A model generated the notes under the pieces. It had not been told where the DNA came from, made no database searches, and saw only the letters and a list, made by a program, of their open reading frames with translations. Below are positions 8,834-16,550 of a stretch of DNA of 64,000 bases, in pieces. The first letter of the stretch is position 1. Each line of letters starts with the position of its first letter. Position numbers and translations under genes: made by a program. The stretch comes from Ketobacter alkanivorans (lineage in GTDB: Bacteria > Pseudomonadota > Gammaproteobacteria > Pseudomonadales > Ketobacteraceae), in NCBI RefSeq assembly GCF_002863865.1, contig NZ_CP022684.1:2695501-2759500 (forward strand), given 5' to 3'.

Positions 8834-9313
8834 TTAGTTCACTATACATACATTGCTGGCAACATTATCAATCTTCGCTTTATTCCCCTCATACTGGGAG
8901 AACTCAACAACCATGCTTTTTATTTCTTCATGTAGGAATACACCATCATCCGGCTTCATTTTATAGATTGCGGAACATAATAGTTTTCCATCCGACTGAA
9001 AGTCAGAGGGTGCCATGTCTTCAAGGCCCATGTTACATCCGTATCTTATTGCAGCCGGGTGCCCAATCAAAGCCGCCACCATTAATTGATTGTGTGCTTT
9101 CTCTATTGAGATTGAATTCTCAGAACTGAGATCACCCTCTCCATAGTCCTTCATAATAATTTCGATCGCCTCGTCATACAGCTCATTAGAACTGTTACGC
9201 TCATTACTGTACAGATAATAACAAAACTGATTTTGATCTGATGGATTGGCAGGATTCGTCGAACACGATGCCAGAAAAGTGAAAGCAATTAATAGTGGTA
9301 GTTCGTATCTCAT
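8834..9313 (-). CDS. putative lipoprotein, 159 aa
   Basis: Begins MRYELPLLIAFTFLASCSTN: a short signal sequence with a lipobox LASC, so cleavage and lipidation at Cys are expected, with export to the periplasm or outer membrane. The start at 9313 is preferred over the ATG at 9322 because AAAGGA lies nine bases upstream of it. The mature part contains several cysteines and an acidic, helical composition (NELYDEAIEIIMKDYGEGDL). No family recognised. The gene is convergent with yebG and is separated from it by the inverted repeat. Confidence 0.65.
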   Translation of the reverse strand: MRYELPLLIAFTFLASCSTNPANPSDQNQFCYYLYSNERNSSNELYDEAIEIIMKDYGEGDLSSENSISIEKAHNQLMVAALIGHPAAIRYGCNMGLEDMAPSDFQSDGKLLCSAIYKMKPDDGVFLHEEIKSMVVEFSQYEGNKAKIDNVASNVCIVN

Positions 9314-9369
9314 GGATTCCATTCCTTTCGATTGTATTGATTATAATATAATATCTATATTTCGCTGTT

Positions 9370-9780
9370 TTACATCAGTACATCCCAGCTCACAACCTCT
9401 GCTGCTATAGCCATGCCCAATACACGATGCTGTATTTGATCAAGATGTATACCATCAACTGCACTTGCACAAACCGACTTATTGGAATCATAAAATAGCA
9501 TGCCAAGCTCTGATGTTACTTTTTCAAGCTCCTCAGGCAAACCCACATACCTGGATTCCGCTCCTTTAAATTTACTGGCAATTGATCCCATAGGGTTAGT
9601 TATCCAGGGAGGTGCAACTACCAATATTTCAGGTATTGGCATACCAGGCTCAATCGGTGAATTACGTGTAACCGAAATTAGCTTAGCGACTCCTTGCGCT
9701 GACATCCAAGCTTCGTTGGTATGAGTAGATTGAAAATCGTTAGTGCCCAACTTGATCACTCTATACGCCTTTTCCGGCAT
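9370..9780 (-). pseudogene. SGNH/GDSL hydrolase lacking its N-terminal third
   Basis: The frame from the ATG at 9780 encodes 136 residues that begin inside a GDSL-family hydrolase: YRVIKLGTNDFQS is block III (the G-x-N-D motif), and DGIHLDQIQHRVLGMAIAAEV is block V with the catalytic Asp and His. Block I (the GDS nucleophile motif) and block II should precede but are absent; instead, the reading frame of the pterin-dehydratase-like gene occupies that position and overlaps by 20 bp. Without the nucleophile serine the product cannot work as a normal esterase. It is either a decayed gene joined to its neighbour by recombination or a fragment kept by translational coupling. Confidence 0.75.
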
Positions 9781-10360
9781 CACGCCAGATCTGTTCGAAA
9801 AGGCCCGCGAGTTCTGCATCCCTATTGGTTATTTGCCGATCGAGATCATAGGTTGAAAGCCATACCTCTACGCGACTATACGTATTTTCCCATCTAGGGT
9901 GATGATCACAAATCACTACTGCTTGCTCAACAGCCTTATTCATAAAATCAAATGCAGCTTCAAATGTTTTAAACTCATAATGTCGATGAAGCTCCCTGAT
10001 CGTGTCTCCATTCTCTAGTTTGGTTTCCACCACATCCCAATTCGGAAGACCCGCCAGCAGGGTGCGCTCTTCCTCCAACGTCAATTTTTTAGGGGTGTTG
10101 TCAGCGTTGGGGCAGGGAACAGGTATTGATTTAACTGATTGACTAATGGTGCGCTGCTCACAGGAATGGATGCCATCTTCCAGTAAATCACTTTTCGTAA
10201 GCATCCCGAAGATCGCTGCTCCCAGCTCAATCAGGAAAGCACCAAACAGGCCTTTTAAGTAAAACTCTTCTATAGCAATAACTTTCGTAACGCCCAACAG
10301 GGTGATCGTGGCCGTCACAACAAACAGCGCTAACAGAATAGTGAAAAGCACATTTTTCAT
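9761..10360 (-). CDS. membrane-tethered 4a-hydroxytetrahydrobiopterin dehydratase-like protein
   Basis: 199 residues. Two hydrophobic segments (residues ~4-25 and ~33-55) lead into a linker and then, from residue ~90, a pterin-4a-carbinolamine dehydratase domain: LTLEEERTLLAGLPNWDV, the catalytic cluster CDHHPRWENTYSRVEVWLST, and NRDAELAGLFEQIW. Normal PhhB/DCoH proteins are ~100-120 soluble residues, so the N-terminal membrane part is unusual. The key H-H-P-x-W residues are present. No phenylalanine hydroxylase gene is nearby. The 3' end overlaps a truncated SGNH hydrolase frame, suggesting rearrangement. It may use a pterin at the membrane; this is inference. Confidence 0.8.
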   Translation of the reverse strand: MKNVLFTILLALFVVTATITLLGVTKVIAIEEFYLKGLFGAFLIELGAAIFGMLTKSDLLEDGIHSCEQRTISQSVKSIPVPCPNADNTPKKLTLEEERTLLAGLPNWDVVETKLENGDTIRELHRHYEFKTFEAAFDFMNKAVEQAVVICDHHPRWENTYSRVEVWLSTYDLDRQITNRDAELAGLFEQIWRDAGKGV

Positions 10361-10423
10361 ATTCGATCCGTTATATCAACTTCACACCTGCAAGAATGAC
10401 TAAGAACTTATTACGTATGATTG

Positions 10424-10558
10424 TTAAGGATTACTTTCTAGTATTGGGCGTAAAGCCAATGTGACTCCTGATTCAAGATCATGCTGTTTTTCAAAAACAT
10501 CTTCCCGAATTTCACTGACAAAAAATCTACCCCATGCACTGAAGTACCAAAGCTTTCC
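10424..10558 (-). pseudogene. possible C-terminal gene remnant
   Basis: Between the tethered dehydratase gene and the glutaredoxin gene there is no intact ORF of convincing character, but one minus frame reads 44 protein-like residues (GKLWYFSAWGRFFVSEIRED through ALRPILESNP) to a TAA that sits inside GTTAAGG at 10423-10429. The frame is closed upstream by a TAA. A stop codon inside a GTTRRRY-like heptamer is seen at the ends of two cassette genes further along, so this could be the 3' end of a decayed integron cassette gene. No family recognised. Confidence 0.3.
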
Positions 10559-10612
10559 TTAAGCGTCACTATGCTCCGTTCACATACAGCTTTAGATACT
10601 AGGGGCCATTGG

Positions 10613-10966
10613 CTATAGCTTTTGACCATACATTGCGAGCACATCGTCAATGCTCGGGCGAATTGAAATTTTACCATTAACATCCACTACAGGGAGATTA
10701 TATCTTCGCGTCGATATACGAGACTCCTCCATTCGTGCATGAATCGAATCCGCTACCTCTCTTTCATCTATTTTAAAATATCTGAAATTGACACCTGCAC
10801 TTGAAAGATCATCCAGTGTTTTTTGAGTAAAACCACAGGAGTCTCGCCCATACACCACAACGTAAGGCTGCTCCATAAGCGGGTCTAAAGATTGATTGGA
10901 CTGATACCTTTCCCACCCTTTAAACCCTGCGAAAATCAGCAACGCAATGACTGCAAATTTTTTCAT
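10613..10966 (-). CDS. membrane-anchored glutaredoxin-like protein
   Basis: 117 residues. An N-terminal hydrophobic segment (FAVIALLIFAGF, preceded by MKK) anchors or exports the protein; a glutaredoxin fold follows. The active site is DSCGFTQKTL, a CGFT motif close to the monothiol CGFS type, and the cis-proline motif NLPVVDVNGK is in place. This layout (signal anchor plus thioredoxin-fold domain) suggests a periplasm-facing redox role. Whether it reduces disulfides or carries an iron-sulfur cluster cannot be told. It stands alone on the minus strand, with 75 bp between it and the LRR lipoprotein gene. Confidence 0.8.
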   Translation of the reverse strand: MKKFAVIALLIFAGFKGWERYQSNQSLDPLMEQPYVVVYGRDSCGFTQKTLDDLSSAGVNFRYFKIDEREVADSIHARMEESRISTRRYNLPVVDVNGKISIRPSIDDVLAMYGQKL

Positions 10967-11041
10967 TCTGTTCTCCTATTGTAGAACGACGTGAAAAACA
11001 CCAATGACATATCAGAGCACCCTGCAGTAGTTCACGAACAA

Positions 11042-12664
11042 TCAGCAATTTTTGTTTCCATTGGTACTTAGGTTACTCTTACCTAGTCGCACCCTTAACG
11101 CATCGATCTCTGATTGGCAGAGCAATGGGCTTTGGCGTATCGAAAATGATGTTCCGACACTTATTAAATTATCGAATGGAAGCGATGTAAGCCTTGTTCC
11201 TGTCAACACAAATTGTTCGCCAACCGATTCAAGATATCTAAAATCTTCGAAATCCAACAGAAATTGATCAGCCACATAAAGCTGTTCATCAATGTGGGTT
11301 ATGTTTTCGAATATACTGATATCTGAAAGGGAATCGTTCCACATCAAACTGATAGTGCCGCCACCGAAGTCAGCATTTGCAAGCCCGTTGAGGTTGGTTA
11401 ATCGCTCATTTCTGTGAAGCCTAATCGATCTAAAATACTTAAGATTCGTGAGTCCGTCTACACTGCGTAAGTTAGCATTGCTTTCAAGGAACAGGGTATC
11501 CCCTATAGATTCTATATTATTAAAACCTTCAAGATCTCTCACACTAAGATTGGCAAGCTTTAGAGTGCCTCCTATTGTCGACAGATTCTGAAATCCGCTG
11601 AAGTCATTAATACCCGTTCCATTCAGATAAAACGAACCTGTGATTTCGGTAAGCCTACCAAAACCGGCTATAGCAGTAAGAGAATTGCCAAAAGTTAAAT
11701 CAAGGTTATTCCCCAAAGTTTCTAAACTGGCGAATGCTGCAACGCTGCTAATGTTGCTTAACTCATCCATTTTAATCGATCCGCTAACCGTATTTAACCG
11801 GTCTAGCCCTGTCAGAGTCCTGAGCGCAGGCAGGTTAATAAGAGCAAGGTTATCGCCAATAGTCGTTAAAGAATTTAATCCACTAATAGAGTTTAGGCGA
11901 GCATTGTCATTAGCATAAAAATCGCCGCCAATTTCAGTCAGAGAATCTAAGCCATCAAGATTGGTAACCAAACTAGATGAAGTTAATATGAAATTGCCAC
12001 CGATACGCTCAAGTGCATGAAGGTTTCCAAAATCTAATGCTCCTTCCACGTCCCTGATATAGAGGCCACCGGTTATCTCCGAGTAACCTGCTAAATGCTG
12101 TATGTCATCTTTGTCTCTGACTATGAATGATCCATGCCATGTGGGTGGCGCTTGATTATGGGCATTCGGATGAATAACCCAAGTGGCCGATTCCGCTATT
12201 CCCCCGCAAGCATAACTACCGTCTTCGCAATGGCCTTCGGTTTTGAACTGAACGGTTATGAGCGAATACAGATTCGCATCTTCTTCTGCTAACTCAAGAC
12301 TGTAGTGATAGCTATTGTCGGATGCCAGGCTTTCTTCAATCGTTGCAATGTTCGAAACCTCCAAGCCGTAGTAGTCACGATTGTTATAATCGTAAATGTC
12401 TTGGTCAGCATCACCGATGGTACCCTCAGCCCCAGCGCCACCTTCTGTGTCACGATATTTTGTGACCACCCAGCTTCGTGAAGTGCTGTTAGAGGCGCCC
12501 TCTACAGTGAATTCCAGTACTGATCCTGCGCCCGCCAAGATGGTTTTTTTCTGCTCAGGCAGCACAGAATCCAGGCGGATCGGCTCATGTATATAGATGT
12601 CACAACCGGTTAAGGCACCAACCGAAATAAAATGAATTAGCAGGATTAGTTTTTTAAAGTCCAT
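11042..12664 (-). CDS. lipoprotein with receptor L-domain-like leucine-rich repeats
   Basis: 540 residues. The signal sequence MDFKKLILLIHFISVGALTGC ends in a lipobox, so this is a predicted lipoprotein. Residues ~40-170 form a beta-rich domain with a Cys pair; from ~175 to 510 there are about 13 irregular repeats of ~23-25 residues of the type LTEIGGDFYANDNARLNSISGL, alternating 'sum-of-strand' motifs with conserved Gly and Leu, as in receptor L-domain / BspA-like surface proteins. These usually bind proteins or glycans at the cell surface. A terminal Cys-x9-Leu...Cys segment (LCQSEIDALRVRL...KNC) looks like a capping disulfide. No enzyme motif. AT-richer than the core genes. Confidence 0.8.
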   Translation of the reverse strand: MDFKKLILLIHFISVGALTGCDIYIHEPIRLDSVLPEQKKTILAGAGSVLEFTVEGASNSTSRSWVVTKYRDTEGGAGAEGTIGDADQDIYDYNNRDYYGLEVSNIATIEESLASDNSYHYSLELAEEDANLYSLITVQFKTEGHCEDGSYACGGIAESATWVIHPNAHNQAPPTWHGSFIVRDKDDIQHLAGYSEITGGLYIRDVEGALDFGNLHALERIGGNFILTSSSLVTNLDGLDSLTEIGGDFYANDNARLNSISGLNSLTTIGDNLALINLPALRTLTGLDRLNTVSGSIKMDELSNISSVAAFASLETLGNNLDLTFGNSLTAIAGFGRLTEITGSFYLNGTGINDFSGFQNLSTIGGTLKLANLSVRDLEGFNNIESIGDTLFLESNANLRSVDGLTNLKYFRSIRLHRNERLTNLNGLANADFGGGTISLMWNDSLSDISIFENITHIDEQLYVADQFLLDFEDFRYLESVGEQFVLTGTRLTSLPFDNLISVGTSFSIRQSPLLCQSEIDALRVRLGKSNLSTNGNKNC

Positions 12665-12921
12665 TTAAGTAATACTCCACAGTATCTATTTATTATTTTG
12701 CGTTTTGGTATTGATCGTTCGAGGAGGTAGTAAAAAAGATTTACTGTATAGAGTATGTTGTTCAAATTCAATCAGCAGGCCTAATCTGATAGCTCTGTTA
12801 AATCGACTTTGTGTAACGAATGCGCGATATTATGTTCGCGTGCGTTTATAACGGTGCAGTTGCCTGGGCATTCCAACTTGTTGTTGTCACTACTGAATCC
12901 GCTGGCATCTTGTTAATCAAA
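12665..12921. other. intergenic region without recognised gene (257 bp)
   Basis: Short frames only, none protein-like. It includes GAGGAGG at 12721-12727 that is not followed by a useful ORF, and AT-rich stretches that could carry the promoter of the LRR lipoprotein gene reading left. No attC-like palindrome was recognised. Confidence 0.4.
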
Positions 12922-14385
12922 CTAATCCATCATTTTTTCAGCAAACAGACGCTGAAGCGTGGTTCGGGTATTCTTTCCATAGATACCATCCGGCTTTAAG
13001 CCTTGACTAGACTGAAACCGTTTAAGCTCAACCTCTGTGGCGTTACCCCATAACCCGTCCTCTTTAAGGCCTGCATCCATCACGGCATTTAAAGCACGCT
13101 GAATGAATCGTGTTTCGGCAGGGTTTACCGTGCGGCCACTGCCTTTGGCAAGATCGATCTGATATTCAATAAAACTTCTTTCAGCAAAATCACTCCATGC
13201 GGCCTGTTCAACACCAAGATCTTTTGCGATCTGTGCTACCGAAACTTCGCCCTTACTGGCTTTCACCGCTTGATAGAATGCTTTTAACTGACCTAGTTCA
13301 TCAATATACGTATAAAAAAGTCGTAACCGGGCAAGATCACGATGGTCTAACTTAATGTCGCCTTTGTATTTTTCATACAGATCAAGGGGCGCTACCTCTT
13401 CAAAATTCATCCCATCCAATCGCCAATTGGGCAGTGGTATCAAACGGTTATTCTGCCATTTTGTTCTCTCGTAGATTGTTGCAAAGGCTTCTTCTAGCCA
13501 ACCGGGGGCCTCAGGGAAATCAGCGAAGATTAGAGCATGAATCATCTCGTGCAGCAGCGTGCCATATCCGCCCATTACCGTTGCAAAGATCACATTGTCA
13601 CGCTTGTTAAAATAACCCATAAAAGGGTGCCCTGATTTGAAGCGCAACTCTGGATAGAGCTTATTTGTTAAATCGATCAAACTTTCTGGATAGTCCCCAA
13701 GAAACAACACCACTGGCCTGTGCTGAGTGTATCCAAATATATGATTCTGAAAATAAGTATAAAAATCTTTCACTCCGCGTTCATAATGTTGCCGAGCGGC
13801 TCTCTGGCTTTCATATGAAACAATCAGAAAATTTGTATTTTTGAAGGGTTGATATTGTTTAAAGCGATCTTCTAGATAATCAAGGTGTGCGTTTGGATCA
13901 ACATTGTCGGGATACAGCGTCGGCAAACGCTGGCCTTCCCTCAACTCAGGCTCATATTTAATTCCCTTCAGCATCATTGAAACTGATATTTCATGCCCAG
14001 GGCTCGGTTCATCTTGCTTACGTAATGCCACTAACATGAAACGACTTTCACTAGCCGCAATTTCTGCATTCACGCGCTGCTTGTCGGTTAATGCTATATC
14101 CGCCGCCTTGCGATACCATTCAACGGCTTGATCATATTCACCCAACCCATCGTAGGTTGCCGCAGCGCTGTAGGTGTATTTAAAGTTGCCTGGATTCAAC
14201 TCATTACTTTTAAGCACCAGTGCCAGCGCATCTTTCAACTCACCATTGGTCACATTTGGTTTGGTGTAAATCGCCTTAAAATCATCAAAAGACTGTTTTG
14301 CTTCTGCCTCCTCGTTAGGGCCCGACCAAACAACCGCAGGCAAGACACATAGCAGCACATTTAACATCCAAATTGATATTTTCAT
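12922..14385 (-). CDS. secreted TPR-gluzincin metallopeptidase with peptidoglycan-binding domain
   Basis: 487 residues. A signal peptide (1-~21) is followed by a TPR-like helical region (residues ~45-115; NPGNFKYTYSAAATYDGLGE and YDQAVEWYRKAADIAL). The central domain contains HEMIH at 279-283 and WLEEAFA with a Glu at ~298, a gluzincin-type zinc site (HExxH plus a downstream E) seen in DUF1570-like secreted peptidases. The C-terminal ~60 residues (TRFIQRALNAVMDAGLKEDG... VELKRFQSSQGLKPDGIYG) are a peptidoglycan-binding type 1 domain, so it probably acts in the periplasm on the wall or wall-bound proteins. It is preceded by a small membrane protein gene 7 bp upstream, probably in the same operon. 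Confidence 0.82.
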   Translation of the reverse strand: MKISIWMLNVLLCVLPAVVWSGPNEEAEAKQSFDDFKAIYTKPNVTNGELKDALALVLKSNELNPGNFKYTYSAAATYDGLGEYDQAVEWYRKAADIALTDKQRVNAEIAASESRFMLVALRKQDEPSPGHEISVSMMLKGIKYEPELREGQRLPTLYPDNVDPNAHLDYLEDRFKQYQPFKNTNFLIVSYESQRAARQHYERGVKDFYTYFQNHIFGYTQHRPVVLFLGDYPESLIDLTNKLYPELRFKSGHPFMGYFNKRDNVIFATVMGGYGTLLHEMIHALIFADFPEAPGWLEEAFATIYERTKWQNNRLIPLPNWRLDGMNFEEVAPLDLYEKYKGDIKLDHRDLARLRLFYTYIDELGQLKAFYQAVKASKGEVSVAQIAKDLGVEQAAWSDFAERSFIEYQIDLAKGSGRTVNPAETRFIQRALNAVMDAGLKEDGLWGNATEVELKRFQSSQGLKPDGIYGKNTRTTLQRLFAEKMMD

Positions 14386-14392
14386 GATCTAC

Positions 14393-14848
14393 CTATTCGG
14401 GTAATGTTCTTAGGCTTCCTGGCGGTACTGGCTTACTGTCCTGCTGTAGTGGCTCGGCTACCGATGATTGCGAAATAGTTGCGGGTTTAACGCTAATATT
14501 GAGTGGCTTGCTGACAAAAAGCCCCCACAGGATGATGGCTGCACCTGCCAACACAAAAAATGCACCGGGGCTGCCTGCCTTTAGCCTCGTTTTAATACCT
14601 TTGCCTTCCAGACCAAAGTCGATGTCGCCTGTTACGCCCTTAATCAGGGTATCATGGCCAAGCTTCACGATCAGATACCCTATTACAAACGCTGTAATCT
14701 TGATTGCCGTTACACTCAGTATAAAGCTCACCGCCATGGGTGTGGAGTGAGTAAAAAACGCCGCTATATCTTGATCTGAAGAAGTGGCCTGAGCAAAGGC
14801 ATTGGGGGATAGGGCAATGAAGTAGATCAGACAAGCAAGCGTTCTCAT
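14393..14848 (-). CDS. membrane protein with signal peptide, 151 aa
   Basis: An N-terminal signal-like segment (MRTLACLIYFIALSPNAFAQ), then two membrane helices (~36-62 and ~95-112) separated by a charged stretch rich in Gly and Lys, and a proline/serine-rich tail. Together with the metallopeptidase gene 7 bp downstream it may form a two-gene unit. No family recognised. The start has a weak ribosome binding site (GGAATATAAAATATG-like). Confidence 0.65.
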   Translation of the reverse strand: MRTLACLIYFIALSPNAFAQATSSDQDIAAFFTHSTPMAVSFILSVTAIKITAFVIGYLIVKLGHDTLIKGVTGDIDFGLEGKGIKTRLKAGSPGAFFVLAGAAIILWGLFVSKPLNISVKPATISQSSVAEPLQQDSKPVPPGSLRTLPE

Positions 14849-14875
14849 ATTTTATATTCCGTATCCATGAGTGAG

Positions 14876-15112
14876 CTATAGCACCGCAATTGCTCTGGTA
14901 ATGTTTTGTCTTGCAGCCCGTTCATACTTATCTTTGAAATAACCTAAATTATAAATACTGGGGCTGTTCAAGAACGATTTAAGCAATTCCTTTCTTTTTT
15001 TTCGGTAGATCAACGCTGGCACTACCTTGTACTCTTTGCGTACATTATAGCAATCTATTGAAGATTCCAGCCCCATAGCACTCATTAGCGCTTCCCATCT
15101 ATCTTTGGTCAT
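14876..15112 (-). CDS. hypothetical small basic protein, 78 aa
   Basis: Begins MTKDRWEALMSAMGLESSID and is rich in Lys/Arg (YRKKRKELLKSF); no signal peptide, membrane helix or zinc motif. It lies 27 bp upstream of the membrane protein gene on the same strand. No family recognised. The coding status rests on composition and an AAGATG-type start with a modest ribosome binding site; it could be a remnant. Confidence 0.45.
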   Translation of the reverse strand: MTKDRWEALMSAMGLESSIDCYNVRKEYKVVPALIYRKKRKELLKSFLNSPSIYNLGYFKDKYERAARQNITRAIAVL

Positions 15113-15243
15113 CTTGTTCCCCTCGCGCTACACACCCCATACCGAACGGTTGTAATCTGATTACGTGCAGTGCGATATCACACACAGAATTGGTTAAATG
15201 TTGCCCAGCCTTTATCAAAGTGAATCATCATAAACCGATCCGG

Positions 15244-15495
15244 CTATTCACTTTTATCATCAACATTCAGATAACGCACTGCCTGCCAGTAATAACCATT
15301 ATCCTTGTCATACGTCATTTTGAACGTTTCACCGGTACGATGATTTACTAAAAATGGAGTTTTACTGACATACTTTTGTCCGCCAGAATTTGTTTTGTCA
15401 TAAGAGTATTCACTTTCAACTATCGAGTACTTATGTGACATGCACCCTGAAATAAGCACTGAAACGATTAGTGTTGCAAATATCTTCATGCTCAT
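15244..15495 (-). CDS. small putative lipoprotein, 83 aa
   Basis: The ATG at 15495 (with AAGGATC upstream) gives MSMKIFATLIVSVLISGCMS, a signal sequence with lipobox LISGC. The mature part (~65 residues) is polar and tyrosine-rich (YSIVESEYSYDKTNSGGQKY; GETFKMTYDKDNGYYWQAV). The frame is open upstream of this start but overlaps the neighbouring attC side, so the internal ATG is chosen. Similar tiny lipoproteins are common cassette genes. It is probably the last cassette of the integron-type array, but no convincing attC was seen on its 3' side. Confidence 0.6.
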   Translation of the reverse strand: MSMKIFATLIVSVLISGCMSHKYSIVESEYSYDKTNSGGQKYVSKTPFLVNHRTGETFKMTYDKDNGYYWQAVRYLNVDDKSE

Positions 15496-15568
15496 AGCTA
15501 GATCCTTTTTGAAATATTCATAATTTTTGGAAACGGCCATTCAAATATATTTATCTGTATTTCGGCTG

Positions 15569-15662
15569 ACTTAATATAATCACACTGAGCCAGTGTAGGC
15601 GCTGCGTCTCGCAGAGGCGGACAAACTTCCATATTCGGCTTCTGCCCATGTATTTGTTAGCG
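15569..15662 (-). repeat. attC-like recombination site (cassette with murein-endopeptidase-like gene)
   Basis: Read on the array (minus) strand, the R'' heptamer is CGCTAAC (GTTAGCG on the plus strand at 15656-15662), just after the cassette gene stop. The inner part contains the palindromic CTGCGTCTCGCAG, a motif closely shared with the attC at 18681-18733. The R' end is degenerate (ACTTAAT on the plus strand at 15569-15575). Boundaries are approximate. Confidence 0.5.
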
Positions 15663-15665
15663 CTA

Positions 15666-16022
15666 CTAGTTACATGGAATGTCGAAATCAACTGACAGTC
15701 CATTCCTGTGCGTCTTGTGCGGCCTAAACTGACCGCCATCTTTAAATCCTGTTTCTGCATACTTATAGATCTTGTTGGGTAGTTCCTTCTCAAGTGCCGC
15801 ATAGGCGGCTATTAAAATTTCGTGAACTTCAGAATGTACATAAGTACGCCCGGCTAATCTTGCGACATTACTATACGTTACAAAGTTTGGTCCTGAACGG
15901 GGTAGCTCCACTCCACTTTCCAATCGTCCTTCAGAGGTAGTGCCATAGCACACACTCTCTGAGCCAAAGACATAACAGGGCAGCCACAGACTAGTAATCA
16001 GAAAGTATTTCATAATGCTCAT
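15666..16022 (-). CDS. truncated murein-endopeptidase-like (MepA/M74-type) exported protein
   Basis: 118 residues. Signal peptide (MSIMKYFLITSLWLPCYVFG) and then a segment ending GGQFRPHKTHRNGLSVDFDI, which matches the first half of the penicillin-insensitive murein endopeptidase zinc site (H-x-x-H-x6-D spacing). The second half with the later His ligands, normally another ~100 residues, is missing: the frame stops after DIPCN and an attC begins immediately. No continuation was found in the other frames. The enzyme is therefore probably inactive alone, or belongs to a short variant family. It is in a gene cassette on the minus strand. Confidence 0.6.
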   Translation of the reverse strand: MSIMKYFLITSLWLPCYVFGSESVCYGTTSEGRLESGVELPRSGPNFVTYSNVARLAGRTYVHSEVHEILIAAYAALEKELPNKIYKYAETGFKDGGQFRPHKTHRNGLSVDFDIPCN

Positions 16023-16023
16023 G

Positions 16024-16079
16024 GTGCTAAGCCTTGCTACCCAGGTGGCCCTGTTGACGGACTTGTTTGTGCTAAATAC
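16024..16079 (-). repeat. degenerate attC-like site
   Basis: GTGCTAAGCCTTGC at 16025-16038 resembles the R'/L' end of an attC (compare GYTAACGCC), and a second GTGCTAAATAC at 16069-16079 lies just after the stop of the 120-aa gene. Between them are partly complementary segments. It deviates from the consensus at both core heptamers, so it may be non-functional. Its position between two cassette-like genes supports the call. Confidence 0.35.
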
Positions 16080-16087
16080 TAGAATTC

Positions 16088-16450
16088 TTAAATTGTATAA
16101 ACATGATGATGAAGTACAAATTCAACTATCTCATCAAGTTTTCTTTCGTTGATCAAACCCATCTCTCGATGCGCATCGACATACGCAATTATAAATTGGG
16201 TTTCGTAGTGTTTGATAGCTTCAGGGTCTACTTTTAACCCTTGCTCGCACTCAGCCATATAATCTTTGCCAAGATCTCTCGGTACGTCCTTTTTGCTCAG
16301 CCCTCTATTTCTTATAACATGAGGGACTGCAAGTTTAAAAAGAGACTGCTTCGACAATTCATCTAAACTTGTCAATGACGATATCGACGCTTCAAGAGCT
16401 TTCTCTATTTCTTGAGCCCAATGCTTATTTTTCCTGGGAATTTTCATCAT
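16088..16450 (-). CDS. hypothetical cassette protein, 120 aa
   Basis: A soluble protein rich in charged helices (KNKHWAQEIEKALEASISSLTSLDELSKQ) and ending DEIVEFVLHHHVYTI. No signal peptide, membrane helix or known motif. It sits between two attC-like sites and is AT-rich relative to the core genes. The start is MMKIP..., either methionine being possible. No family recognised. Confidence 0.55.
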   Translation of the reverse strand: MMKIPRKNKHWAQEIEKALEASISSLTSLDELSKQSLFKLAVPHVIRNRGLSKKDVPRDLGKDYMAECEQGLKVDPEAIKHYETQFIIAYVDAHREMGLINERKLDEIVEFVLHHHVYTI

Positions 16451-16506
16451 GCCCTACGTATGAAATCTAATCGTATAGTAAAGGATATCGATGCATGTGC
16501 TCATAG

Positions 16507-16550
16507 AGTTAACGCCTTGCTAACCTTCCCTGCTCGGCAAATTGTTAGCT
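16507..16550 (-). repeat. attC-like site
   Basis: On the plus strand it runs from AGTTAACGCC (R' complement, 16507-16516) to GTTAGCT (R'' complement, 16544-16550), with TTGC/GCAA pairing inside. Both heptamers fit RYYYAAC/GTTRRRY. At 44 bp it is shorter than most attC sites but lies exactly where one is expected, 6 bp into the end of the Rieske-like cassette gene. Confidence 0.65.

Noticed and set aside
10438..10683. 81-residue minus ORF after the glutaredoxin gene
   Set aside because: Starts inside the glutaredoxin gene; the protein-like tail in this stretch is in a different frame (10424-10558).
15193..15199. GTTAAAT heptamer as a further attC end
   Set aside because: No matching R' end or palindromic arms nearby, and it lies 45 bp from the gene end.
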